Counted from the first letter of the stretch, positions 1 to 13,600 are shown. The stretch is DNA of 64,000 nucleotides from Stenogyne calaminthoides (GCA_037126765.1 JBBCBC010000017.1:24667916-24731915); one strand, 5' to 3'. Made by a program: numbers and translations. Notes: a model not told the origin generated them from the letters alone.

Positions 1-300
1 NNNNNNNNNNNNNNNNNNNNNNNNNNNNNNNNNNNNNNNNNNNNNNNNNNNNNNNNNNNNNNNNNNNNNNNNNNNNNNNNNNNNNNNNNNNNNNNNNNNN
101 NNNNNNNNNNNNNNNNNNNNNNNNNNNNNNNNNNNNNNNNNNNNNNNNNNNNNNNNNNNNNNNNNNNNNNNNNNNNNNNNNNNNNNNNNNNNNNNNNNNN
201 NNNNNNNNNNNNNNNNNNNNNNNNNNNNNNNNNNNNNNNNNNNNNNNNNNNNNNNNNNNNNNNNNNNNNNNNNNNNNNNNNNNNNNNNNNNNNNNNNNNN
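1..300. other. assembly gap
   Basis: All bases are N. Nothing can be said about this stretch; sequence to its right starts mid-intergenic. Confidence 0.99.
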
Positions 301-1269
301 TTTTGTTCTTTAAAAAATCTAAATTTTTGCTATTTTAATAACTTTTACTAATTTTGGATTCTTCAAAAACTAAAACTAAAGGATTCTGACCTTATTACAC
401 TCGATTATTAATAATAAGAAAAGATTCCAAAAGCTTAGTGAAAGTTTTACTATATGAGAAGAAATCCTATCTAGAACAAAAGCTAACAACCCTTTTTTTC
501 TTAACCATGAATATAACCTTATATAACACCAAAAACATGTACAAATAAAATAAATGATAACCAAATCATAAATAAACCTTCCTTCAAAATAATAGTCAAA
601 TCAGAAAATAATAATTCCTCAATCTTGACGGGTTACGGAAGGTTGTAAATAGGAGTTACACCATTTTTTGGCTACCTCAATACTCGGCATGTTCAAGCCT
701 TTTCGCCTTATAATCTTCAAACTCTGATACCATTAGATGGGGGATGTTTAAGATTTTAGGTACACATTAACCAAAATGAAAACAAAAACAAAACAAACAA
801 GGAGATACGCAAATAATTGAAACAAAAATAAAATCAAATAAAAGATGAAGAACATACCTATTAACGGAAGTAACAACGTAGAAACGTAGATGAAGATGTA
901 CTATTTTTTGGGTTTCAAAAGGTTTTTATAATATACAAAATATAAGGTTATATTATAAATCAAGGGTAGGGAGTTAACTAGATTCTGGAATCAAAAAAGA
1001 AAATTAAGCGGACATGGCTACAAATATTTGATATGTTATTTACGAGCGATTCTTTGGTGGTGGTTTACAATGACAAACTCTTTACATATATATACAAAAG
1101 CTAAAAAATCACCTAAACAAAATAGCTAGTCTAAAAGCTAGGCTATAAAGCAAAAAAAAAGTGGCCAACATATATTAGTGGCAAACAAAGAAAGTAAGAA
1201 AAGAAATTTGGAGATTATTGCTAGATGCGTCATTCTTTGGCGTTTTGTTGTAGAATCATCATAGTTGAC

Positions 1270-1307
<38 letters not shown>

Positions 1308-1990
1308 TATCTTGCATTGAGTAAATAAACTTATATCTTTCACCGCTTATGTGGCGCACTACATATATAGATCCCACATCATTTAATTAATTTTTTTAAT
1401 TAATTCAATCTTCTCATTAATTATATAAGCTCGAACCATAAAACTATGAATCTAAACCATGAACCATTAAGGCGGGGTGAACCATGAACCTCCTCGGGCG
1501 GGTTTGGTTTGGGTTGGGTCCGATTAGCATAAAAAAAAATTAATTATATATATAAACCTAAACCATAAACTATGTAACACTAAACCGTGAATCATTAGGG
1601 CGGATGAATTGGGTGTACATAAATATTTAAAACATATAGTTTATATTAAAAACATATTCTATCACATAATTTTCTGGTGGTTTTCATATGATTTAACTGA
1701 TAGGTCTTTCCCAGTATTTTCAATTATTTATGAAGAAGTATTATAGTGAAAATAAATGATATAGTTTAAACCCTAGAGGGAGAAATCAATTCCAATAGTT
1801 ACATCTCCTGAGGTTACAAACATTAGTGGCAAGAGTTGTTTCACACCAAACTGAAAATACACCATATTTTTCCTCTCTCCTACATTGAATATTTCCTTTT
1901 TCATCCAACCAACCTAGTCTAATTTAAATTTTTACAATATTCAAGACTTGGAGATAAATACCATACCACACAGGCCAAAATATGCACATC
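301..1990. other. AT-rich intergenic DNA, no gene recognised
   Basis: No convincing coding region. It holds a TA microsatellite (1273-1305), a diverged direct repeat around 1432-1480 and 1553-1605 (motifs such as AAACCATGAACCATTA and AAACCGTGAATCATTA, each followed by GGCGG), and at 720-731 the sequence CTCTGATACCAT. The last is the reverse complement of a copia primer-binding site (ATGGTATCAGAG). No LTR ending in CA can be recognised beside it, so it is only a hint of an old minus-strand retroelement. Confidence 0.5.
1273..1305. repeat. (TA)n microsatellite
   Basis: About 16 uninterrupted TA units. Short opposite-strand frames of alternating Tyr-Ile across it are artefacts of the repeat. 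Confidence 0.95.
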
Positions 1991-4262
1991 AAAAAACAAA
2001 AAGAAAAAAAATCAACTGAGGTCAGAGTACTTGCGGAGATGCCAGAAGTCTTCAATTTAGGAATTTTGAAGGAGGAACTGAAGAGTTTTTTGGAGTATCA
2101 GGATTAGCTACGTCAACATCTTTTCTCTTGAAGGCTGCTTCTTCCATCAGAAACAAAATGAAGTTAAAACATTTGCAGGACTCATATAACAACAATGGAA
2201 AGGCAAAATACTTCTATGCACCATGCATTTGTATACAGTATTAGTTATTCAGCATTAGCAATATTGATTTGTTTACGTTGAACAATATTAGTTATGTCAA
2301 TTACACAGTGCAACTGCCTTAATTCCAAATGTTATTCCAATGGAAAATGAAAATACAAGTACCTCAAGTGAGTTGCTTCTTAGGATCCTTTTCAACAGTT
2401 GATCTTTGAGAAGTTTGCCTTGTACGGGTTGTCTGCAGATTACGAGAAACTTTAGCTCCCATCATTATTAGACCACGAAAAGAAAAAAGAAAAGAGATTT
2501 TTTCAGAATTTAAACCAGGAACAAGAAACACAAACATCAGATATCTTTGGCATCATATTATCTATTTCCTATTTGTTCACATTCGACACCTAACTGTAGA
2601 GAACATGTTATTGGTCCATCATACTTAACAGCATGCTTCTAACTTTCATTAATATGAAGACATCTAAACAAATTCGAGCTTAACTAAATGTTCAGCCATT
2701 GGGAGACAAATTAAATGGACCGTAATCTCAGGAATTATCATCCTTAACTAAATGTTACTTCTCCCTATTCGGTCATAAATGCAACATAAAAGGTTCCTTA
2801 GACAATATCTACTAGGAAGCTTTTTTCTCATAATGGCTATTATCTCTAACCTTTTTATTTCTATAATTTCCACACAATCAGTAATTGAATTGCAACAAAA
2901 CCTTCTGGCAGTTATGAAGATTCATGTACGCAAGAATCATCAACCTGAAATAATGAAAAAAAAAAAAAAAAAAAAAAAAGAAAGAGACTGTTGCGGACAG
3001 ATTTTATGGAGTAGTGCATGTTTCTTTATTCTATTTAATTAGTAATTAGTCATTAGATCTTTATTTAATTATTGGGTCATTAGTATTATTATGTTGTGGA
3101 CCTTGTACATGGGCTTTGATAGGTTAGATCAAATAAAAAGGGGGTTTGAGTTGGGATTTTGGCTTGCGCTTGGAAAGAAGTACTTCTCTGTTTTCCGGTG
3201 ATCCCATCAAAATAGTGCACAACTAATACTGACCAACTAATACCCTTTGGCTTTATCTAATTGTCCCAAGATTTATGATACAGTGAAATCACCGCATTCC
3301 AGCAAAATTCAGGATCTCATTATGTAAGTCTTGCAAAAGGTTCACTCTTTCATTCATGATCAGGATTTGAGCAACTAAACACCAAGCAAATTCACATGAC
3401 CTAAATATAAGAGTCAACTGAGAGCCTAATATTGCAATATTAAAAAAAAAAAACTATTGTGAGAGGTTTCTGTTCCCATTATTAGAAACCAAATATAAAT
3501 TCAGAAATAACTTGTTAGATCAAATTACAAGAACATCACTACATCAGGTAATCTGCAAGCATTTCATTGTTTATAAGAAAAGCTGGAAAGAGTAAGAAAT
3601 GATTCACACTGAAACTTATCAGAAACAAAAGCAATCCGGTGTCTATCATCAGAGCATTGGATTACATCACGAAAACAATCACAACACAACTGAGGCTACA
3701 AATAAGAGCATGTTTTGCAATCTTGGATTATCGTGATTACAAGTATTGGATTATCATGATTTAGAATACCTGGATGTGTAATGCAGTTCGTTGTACATAT
3801 TTTGTTTGGTTATAAATAATAAAACTCAGCTTTAAGGTGATTACATATCAATACTTTGATTGGTAATATGTAAGACAATCGGTTCAGCAGTTAGACTTGA
3901 CCATTTCACCCTTCAATTTATTTTGAAATAACCTCAGTACCCTAAATTTAGAAGGTAATCTAATCACTTCAAGATTTAATACCAACTCTAATAAGTGGGA
4001 TTGGGGATACCAGCTAACAGGTGGAATCCATGGTAACCCACTAACCCCAAAATAGTATTTAAAAAAGGGGCTTGCTTTCAATACCGGGCTCCAAGGCTAA
4101 CTCGTATGGAAAACTAAATGTAATATTAAAGGAAGGGTATTAGGCATCAATACATGAAAACAAGCGAGGCCTAACTATATGTCATGAACAACGAAAGCAA
4201 GTTCAGATAATCAATAGTAGGAAACTATCAGTTAGAAGGTCAAATGAAAATTAAAGTATCAC

Positions 4263-4693
4263 CTTTTCAATGATTTGAGAAGGATCTGATTTTTTCTTCT
4301 CCGTCCCGCAGGGGCGCAACGGGGAAGACGCTGCTCTGGATTTCAAGAGTTCAATCTCCTTCAAAAGTTTGGAGATTTCCTTACTCTTTTGAACTGATTC
4401 AGATTCCATCTTGGTTAAGTCAGCCCTTAGCCTTTCATTTGACATTACAATTGTCTGCACCTTTTCATTTGCACATTCAGCTTCATCGCATTTCTTTTTT
4501 AATTTTTCAGATAAGTCGCTCTCCATTCTTTTAAGCTGGTTTAAAACGAATTCTTTCTCTGATACGATTGCAGAAATCTCACTGTTCTTCTCCAATTTAT
4601 ATTGCTCAATTTCACTTTTCAGCTTGATCAATTCAGCTTGAAGTGACTTGGTTCGTGAGGCTTTCCCTTTATTACTAACATCATTCGATACAT
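4263..4693 (-). CDS. coiled-coil exon of the putative gene
   Basis: The open frame runs from acceptor TTTGCAG to donor GTGATACT, about 143 residues. The translation is rich in Lys, Glu, Leu and Ser with heptad-like spacing over the first ~110 residues (for example IKLKSEIEQYKLEKNSEIS, then VQKSKEISKLLKEIELLKS), followed by a basic, serine-rich tail (SSPLRPCGTEKKKSDPSQ). No catalytic motif is visible. A structural coiled coil is the only property I can support. The frame is uninterrupted and codon use looks normal, so this exon is the main evidence for a real gene here. Confidence 0.6.
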
Positions 4694-5464
4694 CCTGCAA
4701 ATTCCCAAAAATATAAATTATTATTTACATTTAGACACACATATAATTATATCAAAGGAAAAACATCAAATGAGTAAAAAGTAGAGAGCATACAGTTGGT
4801 CAGGGAAGATTTTCTATAAAGAGATAGTCACACCATTCGCTGAAGTCAGCTATATCATCCTTTGTGTTCTCTACATTTGGCAAAACAAGATATGAAGATT
4901 ATAAAGAACAAAGAAAACAAATAGTCTTTAACCTATAAACATTATTTCACTGGAAAACTGCTAAACTAAGCAGTCGATGGCATACCTCATCAGAATAAGC
5001 TTCTGAATATGTGTAGTGTTTTCCTTTATAGTGTTAACCATTTTTGGAATATTAATACTAAAAGTTGGTGAGCATTATGCTTAATAATTGCAGAGAAATA
5101 CAGCAGATTCTTTGTGTACAATCATTCTTTTTTATTCCCAGAAATCCTGCGGTGACGAGAAAACCTAAAACAAATTTCGCGACGAATTTAACTCGCAGAG
5201 AACAAAATGCGGAACGAATCAATCGAGGATCGAAACAAAGAATCATAAACCGTGATTAATGATACCATGTAGAACTTTGATGAATTGAATTCATCTTGTT
5301 ATTGAAGAAGGAAGAAATTCGAAAGAGAAGTTTGTTACAACTGTTTACAACTTATGGATGAAAATATGAAAACTAACTTAATGAGAGAGTGAGAGGCTCT
5401 CTTATGTATACTAAGTATCTAAAACAACTAAACTTAAAATTATGAGTTCTAATACAGAAAAATT

Positions 5465-6184
5465 AGAGCATCTCCAACAATGAAAACTCAAATTACAACT
5501 CAAACCTCAAATTTGCCACCAAATTTGCCTCCTTCAATAAAATCATCTCCAACCATTAAACTCAAATTTTAACTCAAATAAGAATATTCTAAGAATATTC
5601 TTAACTTTATCAATTTAATTTTATTTATCTAACATTTATTTATAATTAAATTATAATTTCATATTTACATTTTAAACTAACCAAAAAAAAAAATTGCAAA
5701 TTTAATAAAAAAATATTAAAACACATTAGTTCAATGATATAAAATCTTGCAAAAATAAATTATATAAAATACCATAAGTCAAATACATGAGTCATCACAA
5801 TTACGCACTTAATACTATAAATAATATTGCATTTAATACAACTTTCCTGACAATAGTAAAAAATATAAATTGCATAGCGATGATGCGTTAATTTTTCTAA
5901 AATAATTTAAAATTAGTAGAAATAATAATTGTTTTTAAAATAAAAAAGTAATGCATAATATTAAGCTAATGTAAAAATTAGTAAAATTAAAATACACACA
6001 TTTAAACCATAACAATACAAAATAATTTTTTTTAAAAAAAAGGTTTGAGGTTGTGGTGTAGAGAGCAAAATTGCCTCAACACTATTCACAAATAACAATT
6101 GAGTTCCTTTTGAGTTGCCATTAGAGTGACTTTTGTGGCAAATCAGCCGTTTGCCACTAATTTGCGTCTCCTTAGAATGCTCTT
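5465..6184. mobile_element. possible MITE in an intron of the putative gene
   Basis: The left edge reads AGAGCATCTCCAACAATG and the right edge, reverse-complemented, reads AGAGCATTCTAAGGAGACG. Both subterminal regions contain AAATTTGCCACC-like motifs in inverted arrangement. The interior is AT-rich and non-coding. The AGAGCATCTCCAAC terminus is common in plant MITEs, often PIF/Harbinger-like, but the repeat is imperfect and I see no clean target duplication, so the superfamily is a guess. Confidence 0.4.
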
Positions 6185-6852
6185 GAATTGAATAAATAAT
6201 ATCTTGTGCCTTAAAAATTATAAATGCAAGGGACAATGAATTGAGCCCTTCTCTTGAGGAATTCTTCATCCAGTTTGATATTAATCTCAACTAAAAAGGT
6301 CTTTCAGTATTCATAACTTAAGAAAAAAAAAAAAAGTTATAAAGAACATTACAAGAAATTTAACAAAATTAATCTTTGATTCTAGTAACTGAAACACAAA
6401 CGGAACTTCCAAATTATGTGAATACTTGTGTTCTTCAAAAACCAAATATAATCTACATATTTTCAGGTTTAAAAAGAAAGAAAAAAAACTTGATCTTTAA
6501 ATCAAAGATCAACTAACCATATCTCTTGTAAACTACAGCTTCCTCTCCTTCAAACCCAATAGAATTCCGATTTCAGGGACTCAACCTTCTTCTCCAATTT
6601 CATCTGCATCGAAAAATCCCCAATTATAAAACCTATTTCCATCCCTCAGAAATTCTTACACTTTACGCAATCGAAGAAAAAGAAAACAGAATATTTTACC
6701 TTACAAAACACCACCGTACAGAATTTAATTTTGTCCTTCGAGAAGTGCCTCTCTTTCTACAAATTCTGGCACAAATTCAGTAACGCCTTGAAAATCTTAT
6801 CCCCATTTTTGTTGCCGCGATTCGGACTATAATGGGGTTTGCGTTTCCCCAT

Positions 6853-7329
6853 TCGCGGAGTATAAATTAAACAGATCTTTGAAGAAATAGTAAAACAGAA
6901 AACGAAATTAATAATAATAATATAGTCGAATCTTTAAATTTCACAGCGAAGAAGAAGAAGAGGCAGAGAGAAATAAGTGTGATCGAGCAATAACAAAAAG
7001 CCAACGGTCGAAATTAAATTTGAATTTTATAAGTTGCAGCACGCTATGAGGAGAGTCAAACGCCAATTATTGTCTGCAGGTTGCTCCCATTTTCCGGTTT
7101 TCTCACTTCTAGCAATCTTTTTTCTTCACAAAAAAGGATTTTATATAACTCCCCGATTATGCGGATTAATTAGACTTTCAGGTGTCAAATTAAATGCTTA
7201 TAACTATCTTAAAAAAATTCAATTAAAGTGATTCACCACAGTTTAAGTTATAAGCTAATAAGTATTAAATAATCATGGATTGAAATGAATTGAAAAAGAA
7301 ATTGGTAGTAAAGAATTTTTTAGAGTGAG
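6853..7329. other. upstream region of the putative gene
   Basis: Lies 5' of the minus-strand candidate gene and left of the LINE. It is AT-rich with a purine-rich GAAGAAGAAGAAGAGG run near 6948-6963, as found in plant 5' leaders. No clear TATA box in minus orientation and no other gene is visible. Confidence 0.35.
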
Positions 7330-8882
7330 ATGGAGAGTGGAGGTTAGGGTAGTATCATCCATTTTTTGACGTCATCGGTGAGGTAATAAAACCCTATTTT
7401 GATCTTAGGACAAAATATGTTTTGGAACAAGTATTAATTAGAACAAAGTATGAGATTGAAGAAGCGGATGTGCATCATTCTTTTCAAAATTTCTGGAAAG
7501 CAATTGATATGAAATCCTTATTTTTGAGGTTTAAAGAGGTGGAAAGGATTCGAGATGTTTTTATACGAGAAATGAGAGACAAGGAGGGCAAAGATTTGGA
7601 TTTGTCCGTTCGAGGGAAATATTGATCGATAAAGATTGAATAAGTTGAGCGATATATGGATAGGAACATACAAGTTAGAGTGAACATTACAAAGTTTTCG
7701 GATGCTTTGGCCGGAATCGGTCAGAGTGAAGGTGGCTCTGGGATATGGTGGCTCCTCTAGGGCTATGGATAATAATCATTATGGGACAAGGGAATGAGAA
7801 ACAAATGCATTATGTGCAAGATATAAAATAACGAGGTACGTACCATGAATGACATGTCGAGAAAATCTTGCGAGAGAGGAGAACCTTTGAATGTTGAATA
7901 CCCCCAACCCGAGGAGGAAATAGAGGGGGGAGACTGGTCGATCCAACAAGGAAGATAAGGATTGGTTAAAAAATGTTTATCTGGAACCTTGAAGGAATGT
8001 TTTCCATGATGCAGGCGGGGAGAAAAAAAATCGGCAAGCATCGCGATAGAACAACCATTATCTCTTTTTACGGGCGGTGATCTGGTCCTTATCGGCGGCT
8101 AATAAGGAGGAAATTAAGGATAGCGAGTTAAGCGAATATATCAAATTGTTGAATACATTGAACCATGGTGCAAATTAAAGCGTGCGCAATAAGCGGTTGA
8201 TTTGGACAAAGGCGGTTCGGAGGTCTCTCTCCTGGCGTGGAATCGATGTTCTTCAAACTAGTTACATCGCGTTAGGGACCTTGGTGAAGATCGATGAGGA
8301 AAAAATGAATAAAATAGTCTTGTGAAGGCGAATCCTGGTTCGGGGCGACACTATAGGAGATACGCCGGGGTTATTTATGGTGACTATGGATGGGCGATGG
8401 TATAACATCTGAATTTGAGTGAAAATGAATCGTTAATTGGCGGCTCTCTCGAATATGACTCAAATAGCCGAGGGCGTCGGGGGTTTGGAGGAAGATGATG
8501 AGATACACGATGATATAGGCGAGTTGCCAATCACCAAGCAATCACCAAAATGCGTGCATGGGGTTAAATTGATGGGCGAGTCACCATCCGATATATGTAC
8601 TAGGGGAAGATAATAATAATGATGCGTTAGGTCCCATGAGGCGGCGCATATTTTGTCAGTGGATTGGTTTCAATTATACGGGATCAACTTCGAGGTTTCT
8701 GGTTTTGAATGAGTTTGTGGGGCATACTTACAACCAATAGCGATATGGTGGGCCAAAGCCAGAATAATTCCCATGAAGCGGACCCAAGTTAGAAATTGTT
8801 GGTGAATTGAGCTTGGAAAGTAATAATAAGTTCTGGATTTGGCTTCGACAACAATCAAACAAATATTACCGCCTTTTTCTTT
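7330..8882 (+). mobile_element. L1-type LINE, left part (ORF1 region)
   Basis: Plus-strand frames give an RRM-like ORF1 product. The best segment, 7422-7760 with frame shifts, has FWKAIDMKSLFLRFKEVERI, then FIREMRDKEGK, then (frame-shifted) FGFVRFEG and LSDIWIGTYKLRVNITKF. The spacing of FGFVRF and W-I-G-Y-L-R-V-N is that of plant L1-clade ORF1 proteins. Downstream to 8882 is decayed ORF1 C-terminal sequence with no usable frame. The element is interrupted at 8883 by a copia insertion and resumes at 26082, where ORF2 begins. The 5' boundary is approximate. Confidence 0.7.
8878..8882. other. target-site duplication TCTTT (left)
   Basis: The five bases before the TGTTGGTCC terminus of the left LTR are TCTTT, and TCTTT also follows the right LTR at 26082-26086. 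This pairs the outermost LTR ends of the composite element. Confidence 0.85.
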
Positions 8883-10667
8883 TGTTGGTCCTTGTGTAAA
8901 CGAGGTCTCCTGCGTGTATGGGGGAATACCGTGCTCTGATTTTAAAACTTTTTAACTTCACCGAGATCGACGATTTTGGGATGTCACGAGAATTTTTTCC
9001 CGAAGCAATCGCCCTGAGTCAAAGTCTACCGAGATACGATCACGAAGCGACTTTAGAGTTTGATTCAGACAGGGCCTAACCGGTTTTGCTTTAGAGATCT
9101 TGAGAAGTCAATCGAGATAATTATCTTCTTCAACACTCGGTAGAATGGTTCGATTTGCAATCTATCCTGCTCTGTGACACTGGTGGTCGCGGAATGGTTG
9201 GCCCTAAGTTTATACTCGTTTTAACTCGAAAATCTCTTCCTTTTATAGCGGTGGTTAAAGGCCGATCAATTCTAATGCAAGTTCATTGGATTGATTCGGT
9301 AGAGTATCAAGAAAAATAAGATGCTTTTTAGTGAAAATATGCAATAGATAATATCACGAGACAAAAAAGCAAACAACACATCAATTATAGTGGTTCGAGG
9401 AGACCAAGCTCCCCACGCGTCACTTTCTCCGATCTTGGAGAAATTCCTTAACACACTTCTCCCTAAAGCTTCAGGTGACTCACTGCCATTTACTAACTTT
9501 TCTACTTTGGAGTTTTCACGACTCTTCGCAAACTTACTTTCAACACACACAAATTTTCGGACTACCATAAACAGCTTCTGAATTTCTTCTCAAGAGCTTT
9601 CGCCGAACTCACCGACTTTTTCGCTCTTTACAACTCTTTCTAACCAATAATTCAAACACAATACAAACTACCTTATCAAAGGGTTTGAGTTTGGTTGGTT
9701 TCAACTAGGGAGAGATATATCACTAATAAGTACAAATGCAAAGGCTAGGATATCTCTACTAAACTTTGAATATATCTATCAAATCTAGGCTTAGTGAATG
9801 AGCTCTCTTCAATTGAAACACTTGGTAAATTCTTGGTTTTAGAAAGTGCTTCAATTTTGCAAGAATCTTAATGAGCTCTTGAGTTCTTTGATTTCTAAGA
9901 AACCTTTCAATGGTGAAGGTCCTTCGGTATTTATAAACAGCTTCTCCAATGGTAACTCTTTGAAAAACTATCACATTGGAAGAGATAGAATCAAAGTTTC
10001 TCTTGCGGTTATTGATGAACAATTATTTTGAAGGTTTGAACACACCCTCGCATGTTTTAGGAAAATATGCAACCGTAACCAATCACCAATTTTACGTGAG
10101 GCCGGGAAGATATTAGGTCGACATTTCTTGATTGAGATGTCGCTTTGAGTGTAGGTAAAGTCGTTGATGTTGCCTCCTCATTGGTTGAGATTTTTCTTTG
10201 GCAAGAGATAAACAAAACGACTTTTTTTAAGTTGACCTTTTCCGGTGATATGTTCCTTAATGTCCCAAAATGTCTAATATTCTATTTTGTTTGTACTAGG
10301 AATGAACATAACACTATTTCATTAAGATAGTGGTTCGGGGTCCTTTTGATTGATACAAAAATAGTCTTAGGGATCTTAGGATCTTAGGATATTCAATCTT
10401 GGTTACTCTCGAGTCTTGATGTCTTCGGATTCTTGAGTCTTGTGGGAGTTCGATTCTTCGTAGTCTTGAGTTCTTGGGATACTTCAATTCGGTCTGTTAA
10501 AAAAATTCCTGATCTATATCTGCTTGACTATACATGGTGCGAGATAATCACGATTCCTAGTATCTATTGAAACCCGATTACGATTCTATATTATCAAGAT
10601 GTCACGATACATGTCATACTTTCGGGGTTTTGGGATATAATCAAAATCTTTATTCAAAAATCATCTA
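8883..10667 (-). repeat. LTR1 (3'-most LTR of composite)
   Basis: About 1.78 kb, alignable by eye along its length with 14844-16750 and 24308-26081. Shared landmarks are GTATGGGGG near the left end, TAGTGGTTC(G)GAG with CAAGCTCCC near 9390, the TATA region near 9929 and TCAAAATCTTTATTCAAA near the right end. The right terminus is damaged: CATCTCCCAACA of the other copies reads CATCTAAAATTA here. A pyrimidine run, TTTCTCTCTTTTTG (10675-10688), could be the polypurine tract of the minus-strand element. Confidence 0.8.
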
Positions 10668-13600
10668 AAATTAATTTCTCTCTTTTTGATGATGCAAAAA
10701 CCATCTTTGTTACATTTGAAAACCTAACCTATACTTTCGGGTTTCAGTTGGCTATTACATTCAAATGGCATATCGAGGATAAGTAAGACCATGTAAAAAA
10801 GATAATGAGATATTATCTTGAACAACCAAAAGATAAACTTTTTAATTGATGAAAGATAAGAATTACATTTTATAATGAAAAAAAAATACATAGTCTTCAA
10901 TCTTTTCGATCTCATCCTTCTGGTACTTCTAAAGTTGAACATCCCAAAGTATCTCTTCTTCAATTCATCTTTTTCCTTGATGATTTCGATTTATTTCTGT
11001 TAGGCCTAGGCAAAGAGCATCTTGAAGCAATTTCTTGAGAGATGGCCGCCTTCATTCACAAAGCCGTTCTCAAATCTAGGAGCTTGGTACATGTATGGTC
11101 CTGGAGCCACAATCTGAGTGTTGCTCTCATCTCCGGCCGGTTTGATCCATTTTGCAGTAGATATCGGGATAGAATGTCGCAAGCCAAATATTCAATAAAT
11201 GCCTCATTCTTGTCTCGAGTTGTTCCCTCTCCATTCTCTCGAATTTTATAATAGAACTAGAAGGTTCTTTTGATTTCCTCTCATGCATCATTGATCGTAA
11301 AGGCATCCATTTATCAATGTGCGATCATTTACAATTTTCTCGGTGCCTCTCCTTTTGCCAATGAACTTCCTGAATATACCCTTCTCTTGCTTCTTCTTCA
11401 TTTTTTCTTCTTGATCGATTGGAGCCTGAAAACCAGAAGCAAGCGATTCTTTTCTTTTTTTTTCAATCAGAGGGCTTTGAGTCTGCTTTGTATTGAAGGT
11501 CTCGTTGTGTATCAGTTCAACTCCTCAGTTCTTCCTCGATTCATCAAATTGACCACAAGCTTCCTTTGAACAGGTTTTGTTACTTTTGCTTTTTTTCTCT
11601 CTTGTTCAACAAAAAAGCAATTGCTTTTCTCTTCTCATGTCTAGCTTGTTCTTCTCCTCGCCTTTGCTTGTTTCAACTTTTTTTCTGTCACAAGCATCTT
11701 TTCTTGTGTGATTTGTTGAACAATAATTTGTTCTCATGTCTGAGTGAACGAGCATTCTTCAACTTCTTTTTCTTTGAATTTTTTACGTGGCTTCAATCTC
11801 TTTTAGAGCATCAAAAATCTTCTTGCATCGGAACCTTTCTCTCCGGGCTTTCTTTCTCCAAGGTTTGTGCAACAACTTATCCAATTGTTATTTTCGAATT
11901 TGGTCTTTTCCCTTAAAGCATCATACCTTGGGAGAAGTTGGGATAATGTAGTATCCATATGGTATTGCTTTTTTCCTAAGCCCGTGACCTCCCCAAACCC
12001 AATTGATCATGTTCATCTTCCCGGCCTCGTCATGTAGTTTTTGGCCATGGAAAATTCATGAAAGTGGAGAAACTGTGGTCTTCTTGCATCATCTGTCATT
12101 TTGGACATGGAGCAGTGCTCATTTCCTCAATAACGGTTTTGATTACTTGTTCATTCTTCAAATCCGATTTGGCCTCAGATATCTGGATTTAGGCATGGTA
12201 TCTTTGCTCATATTTGCATTGAGTTCTGTCTTTACCCCATCAATCTTCTCGTCGGTGCAATCATCTTATCCGAGATAGTTGTTTTGAATTTGCTTATGTT
12301 AGATGATGAGCTTAGATTTTCCAACTTTTTTGAGATTGACTTGCTAAAATTTCCTCCATCGGAAGTCATTTTTCTCCACCATTGGCACCACCTTCTGGAT
12401 TCATCCAAAGATTGGGAAATCGATCACTGGAGGTAGTACAATTCTCCAACCGAGTGGGGTGCTCCAAACGAGCCTCGATCAATATCATAAACAACAGTTT
12501 AAAGCTAGGTACTTCATAACTCGGCATAATGTATATTAGTGCAAAGGTACCGGAGAGTGCTAACTTACCGAGGTTGTCGACATCGATCATTGGTCAAAGA
12601 TTTCCTTTCTCCATTCTCCATGCGTTTTTCTTTCTCAAAGATCTTTAAAGTTCCTTTTCTTTCAGATTGCTTTCTCCTTCTCCATCGCTTTCCCATCTTC
12701 TTCTTGATTATGAGAACGGATGCATCTGCTTTCATCATTCCTTCTTTTTGATACCTTTCTTTCCACAAGTTCGTCAAAATCATCCATTTTTTCATTCGAG
12801 CTTGGTTTCCTGAAACCTGAGAACTCTGTGTCGACGGCCGGTCAAGCGCCCCACCAATCTTCTCCTCTGAAAAGAGGCTATGTTAAAACATCTCCGGGAG
12901 TGTCTAGTTAGGATGTAAATGTTATCCGAGCACGAAGAAAAATATCTTGAAAAGTCGGGATAAGCATTATTCGGGTATCCAATCAAGATGAACCTTTCCC
13001 TTGCTTCGCCATTATATTTCTTACCGCCGCCTTTCTTCAATTTAGGGCTCTACGGAATATCGCCTCGGATTGGGTGAGTTAAAGTCTTGAAGGATCGAAA
13101 ATGTTCTTCGGGGAGAGTATCCAAATTTAGCGGATCCCCGAGATTCATGCGCTCACGAGGTCCTTTGAAAATCTCACGAGATATTATATCGGTCTTTCGG
13201 GGAAGTTCCAAGTACCTCACGAATACATGTTCTTGAGTGTCACCTTTCTTAACATTCTTTACTACTTGAGCAAGCATCAGAAGTGGAATTTTAACTTGCC
13301 GAGCTTGATTTGAGTTTCTTCACATCATCGCCTGGCCTCTTTCTCGCCAATTAGTCAGAAGTCTTTTTTTCTTCGAGGAGCCAAACCTTTTTCTTGATTT
13401 TATCTCGATTTCCTCTTTTATCCCTCGGAAAGATCAAGAGATTTCTTAAATCATTTCCTCATCACGAAGCCTCCGGGATGTTTTATCGATCTTTCTCGGC
13501 AAAGCGGGACAACACTTAAGAATTACAACATCATCTCCGATCAACTAGAATCATCGATCCTCGATTCCTCTTGAATCATAGAGCTTTGGTTTCTGATGGA

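Larger units (their letters stand above)
2052..6852 (-). pseudogene. putative spliced coiled-coil protein gene, apparently broken
   Basis: I do not recognise the family. Candidate exons on the minus strand in 5' to 3' order are 6852-6700 (starts MGKRKPHYSPNRGNK, stop after about 31 codons, open again up to a GTAAAA donor), 6603-6518 (after TGCAG, begins MKLEKKVESLKSEF, then a stop), 4870-4794 (reads ADFSEWCDYLFIENLP, then a stop), 4693-4263 (long coiled coil, best supported), 2432-2363 (basic, flanked by TCTGCAG and GTACTT) and a last exon near 2140 ending DTPKNSSVPPSKFLN and stop at 2052. Each candidate has plausible splice borders, but three contain in-frame stops, so this is either a decayed copy or carries base errors. 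Large introns hold MITE-like and LTR-like debris. CAG/CTG triplets look normal here, unlike in the young copia elements. Confidence 0.4.

Noticed and set aside
2955..2978. A-tract as the poly(A) tail of a retroposed gene or SINE
   Set aside because: No SINE boxes, no coding sequence upstream and no target duplication; treated as a simple homopolymer in an intron.
3000..3240. Possible solo LTR starting TGTTGCGGACAG inside the putative gene
   Set aside because: The composition and a GGACC...ATAAAAAGGGGG stretch are suggestive, but I could find neither the opposite end nor a duplication.
5255..5460. GATACCATGTAGAACTTTGA as a primer-binding site with a short TRIM-like LTR to its right
   Set aside because: Only the TGGTATCA core is present; no second LTR, no clear TG...CA ends and no target duplication were found.
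11270..11916. Plus-strand frames of about 100 codons rich in Phe, Leu and Ser
   Set aside because: Antisense of the Lys/Glu-rich minus-strand ORF of the retrotransposon interior; typical shadow composition.
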